Positions 1 to 9,127 of a DNA stretch of 47,320 nucleotides are shown here, piece after piece; position 1 is the stretch's first letter, and every line of letters begins with the position of its first letter. The stretch comes from Candidatus Woesearchaeota archaeon (GTDB taxonomy: Archaea > Nanobdellota > Nanobdellia > Woesearchaeales > DSVV01). The stretch spans positions 1-47,320 of the forward strand of contig JABHXF010000054.1 in assembly GCA_018657385.1 (NCBI GenBank), given 5' to 3'. A model generated the notes under the pieces. That model had not been told where the DNA came from, did no database searches, and worked only from the letters and a program-made list of their open reading frames with translations. Made by a program: the position numbers and the translations under genes.

Positions 1-94
1 AACCTCAACAACCTCAACAACCTCAACAACCTCAACAACCTCAACAACCTCAACAACCTCAACAACCTCAACAACCTCAACAACCTCAACAACC
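1..94. repeat. 9-bp tandem repeat (AACCTCAAC)n
   Basis: About ten perfect copies of the nine-base unit AACCTCAAC run without spacers from the window edge and encode (Pro-Gln-Gln)n. Identity between copies is complete, so copy number could easily vary by slippage. The array continues outside the window and its true length cannot be seen. Confidence 0.95.
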
Positions 95-110
95 ATTACC
101 TCCTAATTAA
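1..110 (+). CDS. C-terminal end of a Pro-Gln-Gln repeat protein (partial)
   Basis: The frame with codons starting at position 3 reads Pro-Gln-Gln over and over, then ends P-L-P-P-N and stops at TAA 108-110. The start lies outside the window. The nine-base unit matches a three-residue Pro/Gln repeat, as in low-complexity tails of surface or secreted proteins. No domain is visible, so the function is unknown. The only evidence for coding is the frame kept open through the repeat and its neat stop 50 bases before the next gene. Confidence 0.5.
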   Translation, partial: PQQPQQPQQPQQPQQPQQPQQPQQPQQPQQPLPPN

Positions 111-160
111 TAATTTTAATAATAATCTTAAATAACTATAATTAAAAAAAAGGTGATAAA

Positions 161-1774
161 ATGAAAAAAATAAAATTTCTATTAATATGTTTATTATGTA
201 TTAGTTTATTGATGATGGGCTGCACTAGTGGTGATCTTCCTCCAGAGCCGCCTGCTCCAGGTAAGCAAGGTGGTGAAAGTAATTTAGCTGGGCATGCATT
301 TACAGAAACTCTTGGGGAGTTTAATTTTGCAGATCCAGGGGATACTTTTAAAATTAGTTTAGATGCTATTGGCTATGAAGATGAAGAGCTTCAGATTGAT
401 GTTAATGCAGATTTTCTTTATGGAAAAGGGTATATTGCAGCTGATAATGGTGAATGGGAAGAATTTTCTTATGAAGGGCAAAAAGTTAAAAATTGGAGAA
501 AGCCTGGTCCTATAACCTCTATTAAAATATCTAAACAAGATTTTCCATTAGGTAAATATTATATTGTTGCTTATGCTTGTGATAAAGTAGAAGATGAGTG
601 GGGTTGCCATGATTGGAAATGGATGGCTCATGAGTTTGAGGTTATCTGCTATACTAATGGTGATTGTGATGAAGGTTTTGAATGTTTTGATGGACAATGT
701 CAGTATAAGGCACCATGTACTAATAATAATATGTGTGATGAAGGTTTTGAATGTTATAGTGGAGAATGTGTTGAAAAAGGACCATGTGAATCAGATGATG
801 ATTGCGAAGGAAACACATTCTGTGATAGTGGAGAATGTGTTGCACTTCCAGATGCACCTGGTGCATTAGATGAACCTCTTCCAGATCCAGATGCACCTGG
901 AAATGAAAATATGGAAGTTTTTGCAGTTGGTTCAGGAGGTAAATATTATCATTATTCCGATAAGGTATGGTCAGAGGAACAATCTATTACAAGTAATGAT
1001 TTATGGGGTATATGGGGTACTTCTCCAAATAATCTATATTTTGTTGGTGATGATGGTGTTATTCATTATGATGGAGAGAGTGAATGGACTCCAATGATTA
1101 TAGGTAGTAATGATAATCCTTTAACAGATTTTAGAGGTGTATGGGGATTTTCTGAAAATAATATTTATGCAGTTGGTTATGAAGGAAAAATTACACATTA
1201 TAGTGGATTACTAAATGATGATGGGACAAAAATCTGGGAACAAGAATCTAGTGGAACTGGTGTTTTTCTTAAATCTATTTGGGGTTCTTCTGAAGATGAT
1301 ATATATGCTGTTGGATACGAAGGTATCATTATTCATTATAATGGGAATTCCTGGGAAGAAATGGAAAGTGGAACTTCTTATGATTTAAGTTCTATTTGGG
1401 GTTCTTCTGGAGATGATATCTACGCTGTAGGATCAGGTGGTACATTAATTCATTATGATGGTAATAGCTGGAGTTCTATGGAAAGTGGAACAACTGATCA
1501 CCTCAAGGTTGTATTTGGTACAGGACCAGATAATATTTATATTGGTGGTGGTAATACTCTTTTACATTTTGATGGAGATGTATTGGAAAATATTAATTTA
1601 GAAATTAGCGACCTAGAGTCTTTGTGGATAGATTCAGAAGATAATCCATATATCATTGGGTATAATGATCAAGGGTATTCATCTATATTCACTTGTAATA
1701 AAGAAGATGGATGTTCACTCTTTAGTTTATCTGATTATGGACAAATAAATTCATTGATTGGATTTAATAGTTAA
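161..1774 (+). CDS. Lipoprotein with Cys-rich modules and seven-bladed propeller
   Basis: A 537-residue predicted secreted protein. Residues 1-21 form a lipoprotein signal peptide (K-K-I-K, a hydrophobic stretch, then lipobox MMGC), so Cys21 is the probable lipid anchor. Residues about 162-227 hold three Cys-rich modules of the type C-D-E-G-F-E-C-x-x-G-x-C. Residues about 250-530 hold seven repeats built on IWGSS-x-DDIYAVG-x-x-G-x-x-x-HYDG, which suggests a seven-bladed beta-propeller. The start is supported by the Shine-Dalgarno AGGTGAT six bases upstream. A role in surface binding or recognition is inference; no catalytic motif is seen. The repeats resemble propeller repeats widespread in secreted bacterial and DPANN proteins. 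Confidence 0.85.
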   Translation: MKKIKFLLICLLCISLLMMGCTSGDLPPEPPAPGKQGGESNLAGHAFTETLGEFNFADPGDTFKISLDAIGYEDEELQIDVNADFLYGKGYIAADNGEWEEFSYEGQKVKNWRKPGPITSIKISKQDFPLGKYYIVAYACDKVEDEWGCHDWKWMAHEFEVICYTNGDCDEGFECFDGQCQYKAPCTNNNMCDEGFECYSGECVEKGPCESDDDCEGNTFCDSGECVALPDAPGALDEPLPDPDAPGNENMEVFAVGSGGKYYHYSDKVWSEEQSITSNDLWGIWGTSPNNLYFVGDDGVIHYDGESEWTPMIIGSNDNPLTDFRGVWGFSENNIYAVGYEGKITHYSGLLNDDGTKIWEQESSGTGVFLKSIWGSSEDDIYAVGYEGIIIHYNGNSWEEMESGTSYDLSSIWGSSGDDIYAVGSGGTLIHYDGNSWSSMESGTTDHLKVVFGTGPDNIYIGGGNTLLHFDGDVLENINLEISDLESLWIDSEDNPYIIGYNDQGYSSIFTCNKEDGCSLFSLSDYGQINSLIGFNS

Positions 1775-1794
1775 TTTTATTTTTTCTTTTTTTT

Positions 1795-1815
1795 AACTAG
1801 GGACGAAGTCCGTGT
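1795..1815 (+). terminator. ACTAG-GGAC-GAA-GTCC post-gene hairpin
   Basis: Twenty bases after the lipoprotein stop, the sequence AACTAGGGACGAAGTCCGTG contains the small hairpin GGAC-GAA-GTCC. It is preceded by a T-rich run and followed within about 15 bases by another. It resembles the ACTAGGTCC motif found after three other genes (9300, 36008, 42997), here with the stem strands swapped (GGAC/GTCC instead of GTCC/GGAC). A 3'-end function is inference. Confidence 0.4.
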
Positions 1816-1857
1816 AGCTCATGACTTTTTATTTTCTATAGAATTGATTATAATATT

Positions 1858-1943
1858 AAAAACAACAACATCATAGGCACGGACGGTCTTTACTTCGTAA
1901 AGTCCTATTCGACTTAGTCTCATCCGGCCATGTTGTTGTTTTT
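1858..1943 (+). ncRNA. Structured intergenic element, copy A
   Basis: The perfect outer stem AAAAACAACAACAT (1858-1871) / ATGTTGTTGTTTTT (1930-1943) encloses the core GGCACGGACGG, a stem CTTTAC-TTC-GTAAAG, then CCTATTCG, a small GAC-TTA-GTC hairpin and CCGGCC closing on GGC-A-CGG. It lies between two convergent genes. The A-tract and T-tract flanks would suit a terminator acting in both directions. It belongs to an eight-copy family in this window. Confidence 0.75.
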
Positions 1944-1969
1944 TATTTCTGAATACACAAATATATTTA

Positions 1970-2890
1970 TTATTTTTTTAGAACATGCAATGTATGATAT
2001 TCAGGAACAGTTAGTTGATCATTTCCTAGATAAACAACTCTTTCTTGTTCTAGACCTAAATCTTCAAAGAACATCTTCCATCCACCTGGTGTACAGAAAT
2101 TAAATGGCACATTTACTTTATTTTTTGGATCATCACTGTAATGAATAACTCTATTATAAAAATGATCAAAGAAAATATTTGCAAACATTTGCTTTTCATG
2201 ATCAAGTAATTTAAAATTTAGACCCATCATTGCAGATCTTTCTCCATAATGAATATCTTCTTCTTGTTCTGTTTTAATACCATAAACAGATTCAATAACT
2301 ATAATCCTACCACCTTTTCTTACTAGTCTAGCAGTGTCTAGGGTTGTTTGCATTGGATTATTGCTATGATGATTAACTGTTAATAATAGTGCATTGTCAT
2401 ACTTCTCTGTAATTGGTACTTCTTTTCCTTGTTCAAATAATACAAAATCTAGACCACTTCTTCTTGTACAAAGATCTAATATATTTTTATGTTCATAAAC
2501 ATCAGCTAATGTAACTGCATGTCTGTCTAAATAGGCAAGTTCTCCAACTTTACCATCACCACAACCCATGTCTAATACTAATCCAGGTAATAAATGAGGA
2601 CTTATTTGAGAATATATTAATTCTGCTCTATTGCTTAATTTTTCAGGAATTTTTTCTGTAACTCCTTCCTTTACTAAAAAATCATGAGCTGGTTTTTCAT
2701 AATCTCTTTCTATATTTACATATGTTGTAGCTAATTCAATTACTTCATCTATTATTCTCCCTGGTTCTTCTATTTCTAATTCATTTAATACATATGCTAA
2801 AGTTGATTCTACATATCTTCTAATTACTTCATCTTTAAATAAATCACATATTTCTGGAACAGATTGATGAAAAAAGTTAATTCTAGTCAT
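1970..2890 (-). CDS. Class I SAM-dependent methyltransferase
   Basis: A 306-residue protein. The segment VLDMGCGDGKVGELAY near residue 105 is a clear SAM-binding motif I of the Rossmann-fold methyltransferases. VTLADVYEHKNI follows as the motif II acidic region, and GGRIIVIESVYG near residue 195 fits motif III. Residues 1-90 look like a helical N-terminal domain. The substrate cannot be read from the sequence. The gene is divergent from the PEP-utiliser array, and a TATA-like TTTATAAA box 29 bases before the ATG suggests a leaderless mRNA. The call is general but secure at the superfamily level. Confidence 0.85.
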   Translation of the reverse strand: MTRINFFHQSVPEICDLFKDEVIRRYVESTLAYVLNELEIEEPGRIIDEVIELATTYVNIERDYEKPAHDFLVKEGVTEKIPEKLSNRAELIYSQISPHLLPGLVLDMGCGDGKVGELAYLDRHAVTLADVYEHKNILDLCTRRSGLDFVLFEQGKEVPITEKYDNALLLTVNHHSNNPMQTTLDTARLVRKGGRIIVIESVYGIKTEQEEDIHYGERSAMMGLNFKLLDHEKQMFANIFFDHFYNRVIHYSDDPKNKVNVPFNFCTPGGWKMFFEDLGLEQERVVYLGNDQLTVPEYHTLHVLKK

Positions 2891-2910
2891 ATTACTACTA
2901 AGAAGTAGAA

Positions 2911-2956
2911 GATTATTTATAAAGGTTATTGGTATTATATAAATAATTATATATAA
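2911..2956. promoter_or_regulatory. Divergent promoter pair
   Basis: TTTATAAA at 2916-2923 on the minus strand and TTATATATAAG at 2946-2956 on the plus strand lie 29 bases before the ATG codons at 2890 and 2980. This spacing predicts two leaderless transcripts, one for the methyltransferase and one for the PEP-utiliser array, sharing one short regulatory region. Confidence 0.6.
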
Positions 2957-2979
2957 GTAAATGATATACTCTTAGTAAA

Positions 2980-4476
2980 ATGACATTTAAATCTATGAAA
3001 ACAAACTTATGGATATGGGAAAGACCTGCTGCAATACAATCAATATTTACAGCAGCAAAAAGTGCTTCTTACCCTTTAGCAGTTGCTCAAGGTAAAGCTT
3101 ATGCTAAATATCTTTATGGCTTTTTTACAAAAGGCATGGTTCGTTGGATTTGTGATTTAGATGAGTTAAGAGAAAATGGAAAAGTTGTTATTCCTGATTT
3201 TTTAGGTGAAAAAGGAGAAGGAAAAATTAACAAATGGAATGAATTAAGTAATAATCTTCTTGAATATGTTCAAAAATTAAATTTAATTGACTTTTCTGAA
3301 CTAACAGATGATGAATTGCTTAAACTATACAATGAATTTGATGATATTTACTTAGAATGGTGGGCTTTTACTCAAGTAGCAGAATTAATTTCTTATGGTG
3401 GCGAAGATTTACTAAAAAAGAAACTATCTCCAGAAGAATTTAAGAAACATTTTGGATTATTAGTAACACCAACTAAAAAATCTTACTTAAACAAAGAGGA
3501 AGAAGAAATATTTGAGATTGTAAAATTAGCTAAAGCAGAAGAAGAAAAAGGAGTAAAAGGTATTGATTCTAACAATATTCAGATTAAATTAAAACAGCAT
3601 GCAAATAAATATTATTGGCTTCATAATAATTATGGTGAAACAAAAAAATTAGATATAACATATTTTAAGAACATAGTAAAAGAACAATTAGATGCAGATG
3701 TTGATAAAATTAAAAAGGATAATGAATTAAGGTTAGAAAAAGTAAAGCAAGACAAAGAAGAATTAATAAAAAACCTTAGTTTTGATAAAACATTACAAGA
3801 AGTTACATGGTTATTAGATGAGTTTTGTTTTTTACAAGATCAAAGAAAATCAATTGATATGAAATGCAATTGGATCTTAGACAATTTCTGTAGAGAAGTT
3901 GCAAGAAGAAAGAAAATTGAGTTTGATCTGTTAAGTTTTGCAGTGCCTGATCAAATTAGAGATTTATTATCTGGAAAAATTGGAACAACTGATGGCTTAA
4001 ATGATTTAATTAATAATTTAGAGCTGCAAAAAGAACATACAGTAATAATTTTCAATGAAGAAAATCCAGAATATGAATTATATAGGGGAGAACAAGCAGT
4101 TGAAAAAGAAAAAGAAATTTTAGGGGGAAATGCTAATCCTGAATCACAGACTGAAATAGAAGGAATGTGTGCTTCTGTTGGGCGTTACACAGGCAAAGTT
4201 AAAATTTTGTTAGGATCAAAAGAAGCTGATAAATTTAATGAAGGGGATGTTTTGGTAACAACAATGACTTCTCCAGATTTTGTAACTGTTATGAAGAAAG
4301 CAGGAGCAATTATAACAGACGAAGGTGGAATAACTAGTCATGCTGCAGTTGTTTCTAGAGAGCTTGGAATACCTTGCATTATAGGAACAAAGATTGCAAC
4401 ACGATCACTTAAAGACGGAGATATTGTTGAAGTAAAAGCTATTCATGGTTTAGTCCATGTATTAGAAAGAGCATAA
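2980..4476 (+). CDS. PEP-utiliser mobile-domain protein 1 (no ATP-grasp domain)
   Basis: A 498-residue protein. The last 100 residues form the swivelling phosphohistidine domain of PEP synthase, PPDK and rifampin phosphotransferase. The signature DEGGITSHAAVVSREL gives the phospho-acceptor His454, followed by GIPCIIGT. Residues about 1-390 are mostly helical, with the family marks YYWLHNNYG and LQDQRK...REVARR. The usual ATP-grasp domain (about 300 residues) is absent. The architecture resembles the substrate-binding plus His domains of rifampin phosphotransferase. It is first of four tandem paralogues. It may accept phosphate from a partner protein or from PEP; that is inference, and the substrate is unknown. 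Confidence 0.85.
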   Translation: MTFKSMKTNLWIWERPAAIQSIFTAAKSASYPLAVAQGKAYAKYLYGFFTKGMVRWICDLDELRENGKVVIPDFLGEKGEGKINKWNELSNNLLEYVQKLNLIDFSELTDDELLKLYNEFDDIYLEWWAFTQVAELISYGGEDLLKKKLSPEEFKKHFGLLVTPTKKSYLNKEEEEIFEIVKLAKAEEEKGVKGIDSNNIQIKLKQHANKYYWLHNNYGETKKLDITYFKNIVKEQLDADVDKIKKDNELRLEKVKQDKEELIKNLSFDKTLQEVTWLLDEFCFLQDQRKSIDMKCNWILDNFCREVARRKKIEFDLLSFAVPDQIRDLLSGKIGTTDGLNDLINNLELQKEHTVIIFNEENPEYELYRGEQAVEKEKEILGGNANPESQTEIEGMCASVGRYTGKVKILLGSKEADKFNEGDVLVTTMTSPDFVTVMKKAGAIITDEGGITSHAAVVSRELGIPCIIGTKIATRSLKDGDIVEVKAIHGLVHVLERA

Positions 4477-4511
4477 TTAAGTAAATAAAACAAATAGTAT
4501 AAAATAATAAA

Positions 4512-6023
4512 ATGAAAAAACCACTAATAAATCTAAATGATAAACAGATTGAAGAATTAAAGAAATCAATCAAGGAAATCAAATGGTATAGGCAGGCTGT
4601 TGTAACTAAACTACCTTATGCAGGTACACCTATGCTTAGTGTTATGGAAAAGGTTAGTTATCCCTTTTTGCATACAAGAGAACCAAAAGAACATGAAGGG
4701 TACATGTCATTAGAAGGTATGAGAGCAATTGTTAAGGAACATATTGATTCTGCAATGAAAAGTATTGATGTTATAGATGAGAAATATCATAAGTTTGAAT
4801 CTGTTTACAATAATATGAAAAAAATCCTGAAAAAAGCAGAATCTGTTGATATTGAAAATCTAAAAATTGAAAAACTGATGGGATTTTTCATAGACATGGA
4901 TGATGCAAACTATGATTTTTGGCAGGACTCATTTTTTGTAGATCATTTTGATGCTGAAGGAGAGATATTTCTAAAAAAAGAACTAAAGAAACATAATTTA
5001 AATATAATTCACGAACATCTTTCTAAGTTGATGAGGCCGCAAAAGATAAATTTTGTTGAATTATCTAATTTGGAGTTATGTAAGGTTGCTTTGAATGTTA
5101 AGAACAAAGATTTTACAGAAAAAGAACTACTGGAAATGCTTTTAGTGATGGCAAAAAATCATTACTTTGTCCAGAACAGTTGGGGCAATGTGAATATTTT
5201 ACAGGAAAAGGATTTTCTTGAACCATTGAATGAAATTATTTCAGAAGATAAAGATAGAATCAGAGAAATGATCAAAGAATATGAAAATCTTGAAAATAAC
5301 ACAAAGAAAGAATATGAAGAACTACTTAATAAATATAGCCTCCCAAAAGAAATAATTAATTTGTTGCACATGTTCAGAACACTTGCCACATGGAGAGATG
5401 AAAGAAAAGAAATTGTTTTAAGATCAAATCATTTCTACGAATTAATTAGCAGAAGATTTTCTAAAGAGTTTGATACTGATATCAAGATAATCTATAATGC
5501 ATTTCCGTTTGAATTAAGAAAAGTCCGAACAAAAAAAGATTTAGATGATTTAAACACAGATTTTAATAACAGGAATACTGGATTGATAGTTGGGCATATT
5601 AAAGATAATGAAAGTAATCTTCTAATGTCTGGTAAAGAAGCAAAAGAAGTTATGAGTTTATTAAATTCTAATTTTTTAGATGAATATGAAGAGATTAAAG
5701 GAGTTGTTGCATCTAAAGGTGATACAGGAAAAAAATTTATAAGAGGCAAAGTAAATATTATTTTAGGAGAAACTCATTTTACTAAATTTAATGAAGGTGA
5801 TGTATTAGTAACACCTATGACCAGACCAGAGTTTTTACCCTTGATGAAAAAAGCAAAGGCAATTATCACAGACGAAGGTGGTTTAACATGCCATGCAGCT
5901 ATTGTTTCTCGTGAACTTGGAGTTCCATGTATTATAGGAACACAAGTAGCATCAAAGAAGTTATTTGATAACAGAGAAGTAGAGATGAACATGGAAACAG
6001 GAATTATTAAGTTGGTTGAATGA
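4512..6023 (+). CDS. PEP-utiliser mobile-domain protein 2
   Basis: A 503-residue paralogue of its neighbours, and the most divergent at the N-terminus, which begins with a charged segment in place of the W-I-W start of copy 1. The C-terminal swivelling domain is intact: DEGGLTCHAAIVSREL gives His461, followed by GVPCIIGT. The middle keeps YFVQNSWGN and WRDERKE...LISRRF, the equivalents of the conserved W-x-x-N and Q-D-x-R-K segments in the other copies. No ATP-grasp domain is present. It lies 35 bases after copy 1, with an A/T-rich gap that may hold its own weak promoter, and its stop overlaps the start of copy 3 as ATGA. An orphan phosphotransfer partner is inferred. Confidence 0.85.
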   Translation: MKKPLINLNDKQIEELKKSIKEIKWYRQAVVTKLPYAGTPMLSVMEKVSYPFLHTREPKEHEGYMSLEGMRAIVKEHIDSAMKSIDVIDEKYHKFESVYNNMKKILKKAESVDIENLKIEKLMGFFIDMDDANYDFWQDSFFVDHFDAEGEIFLKKELKKHNLNIIHEHLSKLMRPQKINFVELSNLELCKVALNVKNKDFTEKELLEMLLVMAKNHYFVQNSWGNVNILQEKDFLEPLNEIISEDKDRIREMIKEYENLENNTKKEYEELLNKYSLPKEIINLLHMFRTLATWRDERKEIVLRSNHFYELISRRFSKEFDTDIKIIYNAFPFELRKVRTKKDLDDLNTDFNNRNTGLIVGHIKDNESNLLMSGKEAKEVMSLLNSNFLDEYEEIKGVVASKGDTGKKFIRGKVNIILGETHFTKFNEGDVLVTPMTRPEFLPLMKKAKAIITDEGGLTCHAAIVSRELGVPCIIGTQVASKKLFDNREVEMNMETGIIKLVE

Positions 6024-7519
6024 TGACATTAATCCCAAAAGAAGTTAAATTATGGATCCAAGAAGGACCTGGTGCATTACATTATGCATGGTATCCTGGT
6101 TACGCTACTACTGTAGTCATGGCTAAACAACATGAGTTCTCATATGATTTTAATTTAACTATTATTAAGGATGAAATGTTTATCTATTGTTATGACGAAC
6201 ATGATATAATGAGATTAGGTGATTTAGTTAAATCAAAACATAAACAAGACTCAAAATATACTCAAAAATTAATTGAAGAATGGAAACCAAGAGTTAATGC
6301 AATGTATGATTTAGGGAATGATATAGATCATATTGATTTAACACTTTTTTTAGATGATGAATTAGTAGATTTATTTGAAAGATATACTAATTTATATAAT
6401 GAAGAATATGCAATTCCTATTTTAGGGGATGCAATTGGATATTATTGTGAAGTTGAAATAAAAAAACTTCTTATGAAACATTTGAAAGAATTAGGCAGAG
6501 AAAACGAATTTAATCAAATATTATCAATAATTGCCCAACCAGTTAAAGATTCTTTCATTACTAAGGAAAAAAACGAATTGCTGGAATTAGTTATCAAATT
6601 CATGAATAATGAAAATATTGATAATCAATTAGAAGAACACAGAAAAAAATGGAAATGGATTCAAAACAATTATGAACGTGGAATTATCCTGGAAAAAGAA
6701 TTTTTCCTAGTAAGAATTAAAGATCATGCAAGAGAACCATTAGACAAGATTCAAAATAAACTAAACAATTATGAAGGTGAATTCAAAAATTCAGTGGAAA
6801 AAAAGAAACAATTGATTGAAGAACTAAATTTAGAAGAAGAATTAAAACTTGTAATTACAATTATGGAAGAATATGGGCATTGGCAGGATGTTAGAAAAAA
6901 AGCAAACTTAATTGCGCATCATTATATTGGAGTATTCTTAAGAGAAGTTTCAAGAAGAATGTCTATACCATTAGAAGATCTTGAACAAGGAACATATATG
7001 CCTGATATTATTGCTATTTTAAATAAAACAAATACTGATGCTGTTAAAGATGGCAAACTAATTAAAGAAGTCATAGAAGCAAGGAAAGATATTGTTGGAA
7101 TGATTCATACTCCTAATTCTTCAATAGTTTACAATCATGAAGATTCTAAAAAATTATATGAAGAAGTACAACTTCAATATGAACAAACTGGTGGTAAGGA
7201 TATTTTGGGAACTGTTGCTAATACTGGAAAAGTTATTGCAGTTGCAAAAGTTATTTCAGGACCTAAAGATTTTGAAAAACTAGAACAAAATGAAATTATT
7301 ATTACATCAATGACAAGACCTGAATTTATTCCAATCATGAAAAAAGCAGCTGCTATTGTTACAGATGAAGGTGGAATTAGCTGTCATGCTGCTATTTTAT
7401 CTAGAGAATTAGGAATTCCATGTATTATAGGAACAAAAATAGCAACAAAAACAATTAAAGATGGCGATTTAATAGAAGTAAATGCTAATCATGGAATAGT
7501 GAGTAAAATTATTAAATAA
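6020..7519 (+). CDS. PEP-utiliser mobile-domain protein 3
   Basis: A 499-residue paralogue. The start ATG shares bases with the stop of copy 2 (ATGA, 6020-6023), so translation is probably coupled. The N-terminus KLWIQEGPGALHYAWYPG matches the W-I-x-x-G-P start seen in copy 4. The middle carries WKWIQNNYERG and WQDVRKK...LREVSRR. The C-terminal domain has DEGGISCHAAILSREL, giving His456, and GIPCIIGT. There is no ATP-grasp domain and no signal peptide, so it is probably cytoplasmic. Structured element B follows 25 bases after the stop. Confidence 0.85.
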   Translation: MMTLIPKEVKLWIQEGPGALHYAWYPGYATTVVMAKQHEFSYDFNLTIIKDEMFIYCYDEHDIMRLGDLVKSKHKQDSKYTQKLIEEWKPRVNAMYDLGNDIDHIDLTLFLDDELVDLFERYTNLYNEEYAIPILGDAIGYYCEVEIKKLLMKHLKELGRENEFNQILSIIAQPVKDSFITKEKNELLELVIKFMNNENIDNQLEEHRKKWKWIQNNYERGIILEKEFFLVRIKDHAREPLDKIQNKLNNYEGEFKNSVEKKKQLIEELNLEEELKLVITIMEEYGHWQDVRKKANLIAHHYIGVFLREVSRRMSIPLEDLEQGTYMPDIIAILNKTNTDAVKDGKLIKEVIEARKDIVGMIHTPNSSIVYNHEDSKKLYEEVQLQYEQTGGKDILGTVANTGKVIAVAKVISGPKDFEKLEQNEIIITSMTRPEFIPIMKKAAAIVTDEGGISCHAAILSRELGIPCIIGTKIATKTIKDGDLIEVNANHGIVSKIIK

Positions 7520-7543
7520 TATCTAATAAATCAGAATAATAAA

Positions 7544-7656
7544 GCAAAAAACAACAACAATGGTGCAGATGTGGGGAGGGTTGTTCCTTCGGAAACCCCC
7601 CATAGGACAAAGCATAGCTTTGTCCGTCTGCCACCATTATTATTGTTGTTTTTTGC
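7544..7656 (-). ncRNA. Structured intergenic element, copy B (minus orientation)
   Basis: The perfect 14-bp outer stem GCAAAAAACAACAA / TTGTTGTTTTTTGC continues as AATGGT/ACCATT and GCAGA/TCTGC. Inside, in plus order, are a GGGG-A-GGG...CCCCCC hairpin and GGACAAAGC-ATA-GCTTTGTCC. On the minus strand it reads GGCAGACGGAC, stem, GTCCTAT, which matches the core of the other copies. Here it separates genes 3 and 4 of the PEP-utiliser array. Confidence 0.75.
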
Positions 7657-7684
7657 ATATACATATCAAAACTAATTCAACAAA

Positions 7685-9127
7685 ATGATAAATCCAAACA
7701 AAGAATTATTCATATGGGGGCCGATTGATGGAATGCCAATCTATCCTAGTGTGTGGTATGGTGGATTGATAAAGTTTGCAAAGCGTTTTATTAGCTGGCC
7801 AACTTTTTATATGTGGTCCCATAATGAAAAGCTTACATTTATTTCTGATTATCAGAAATTAAGAGATTCTGGTGAGGTAAATTTCAAGAAATTCATTTTA
7901 GTGGATAATGAACTTGATAAAAATTACAAAGAATGGAAGGTTACAGTAGAAGATTTATTAAAATATATGGAAGATAATGCTAAAGAAAAAATAATTAATT
8001 TAAATGACAAAGAATTATCTTTGGTCTTTGAGGGATTTCTAGGTATTTATTCAAATTTTTGGATAGTTGGTTTATTGCCTGAGATATGTAATTGGGGTGG
8101 AGAACAATTACTAAGAAAAGAGCTTAAGAAAAACATAACAGATTCAAAAGAATTCTCATATGCAGTTGCAAAATTATCTGCTCCAGAAGATTATTCATTT
8201 TATCAAGAAGAAGAATTAGATCTTCTTGAAATTAAAAAACATGAAAATGAAAAAGAAAAAATGTTAGCTGAACATCAAAAAAAGTTTTTCTGGCTCTTGA
8301 ACAGCTATCATCATACAAAAATATTACCTGTAGAACATTTCAGAAAGGAATTATCAAAAATATCATTAAAAGAAGCTGAAGATAAGCTAAAGTCAATAAA
8401 GGAAATGAAAACAAATATATTAAAAGAAAAGAGTGAATTAATTGAAAAACATAATTTAAGCAATGATATAGAGAAAATTGCACATAGATTAGCTTTTTCT
8501 ATATGGTGGCAGGATCACAGAAAAAAATATATCTTTATGGTAAATCATTATATTGATCTGTTCTTATACGAGATTTCAAAAAGACAATGTTTAGATTTTG
8601 ACGAACTGCATTATTATAGTATTGAGGAGATAAGTGAGTTATTGAAAAGCAATACCCCTTTACCAAAAAAAGAAATGGAAAATAGAAAACTTTATTCTAT
8701 GAGAAATTATTATGAGGAAGGTAACAAAGATCTTACGTTTTCAGGTAAAGAGGTAGAAACAATGGTAGCTCCTTATATTAAAACTGAGGTTGATGAAAAC
8801 CTAAAAGAGTTTAAAGGAATAACTGTTTGTATTGGTAATGGTATTGTAAAAGGTAAAGTTAAGATTGTAACTTCTGCAAAAGAAATAAATAAAGTAAATG
8901 ATGGGGATATTTTAGTAACACCAATGACTGCTCCTGATTATGTTGTTGGAATGAAGAAGGCTATTGCAGTAATCACAGATGAAGGTGGAATGACATGCCA
9001 TGCTGCTATTGTCTCTAGAGAACTTCAAATTCCATGTATTGTAGGGACTAAAATAGCAACCAAAGTTCTTAAAGATAATGATTTAGTAGAAATTGATGCA
9101 GAAAAGGGTATTGTTAAGAAAATATAG
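7685..9127 (+). CDS. PEP-utiliser mobile-domain protein 4
   Basis: A 480-residue paralogue, the shortest of the four. The N-terminus has LFIWGPIDGMPIYPSVWYGG. The middle keeps FFWLLNSYHHTK and WWQDHRKK...LYEISKRQ. The C-terminal swivelling domain has DEGGMTCHAAIVSREL, giving His439, and IPCIVGT. No ATP-grasp domain is present. A TATA-like CATATACATAT about 24 bases before the ATG, just after element B, suggests its own leaderless promoter. The last codons (GIVKKI) and stop are included in a 79-bp tandem duplication, so its 3' end has been copied into the intergenic region. Confidence 0.85.
   Translation: MINPNKELFIWGPIDGMPIYPSVWYGGLIKFAKRFISWPTFYMWSHNEKLTFISDYQKLRDSGEVNFKKFILVDNELDKNYKEWKVTVEDLLKYMEDNAKEKIINLNDKELSLVFEGFLGIYSNFWIVGLLPEICNWGGEQLLRKELKKNITDSKEFSYAVAKLSAPEDYSFYQEEELDLLEIKKHENEKEKMLAEHQKKFFWLLNSYHHTKILPVEHFRKELSKISLKEAEDKLKSIKEMKTNILKEKSELIEKHNLSNDIEKIAHRLAFSIWWQDHRKKYIFMVNHYIDLFLYEISKRQCLDFDELHYYSIEEISELLKSNTPLPKKEMENRKLYSMRNYYEEGNKDLTFSGKEVETMVAPYIKTEVDENLKEFKGITVCIGNGIVKGKVKIVTSAKEINKVNDGDILVTPMTAPDYVVGMKKAIAVITDEGGMTCHAAIVSRELQIPCIVGTKIATKVLKDNDLVEIDAEKGIVKKI

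Noticed and set aside
1-94. Tandem 9-bp array as a CRISPR or origin repeat
   Set aside because: No spacers, unit too short, and an open Pro-Gln-Gln frame with a stop explains it.
2980-9127. Four full PEP synthases or PPDK enzymes
   Set aside because: Lengths of 480-503 residues and no ATP-grasp domain in any; only the mobile domain is present.
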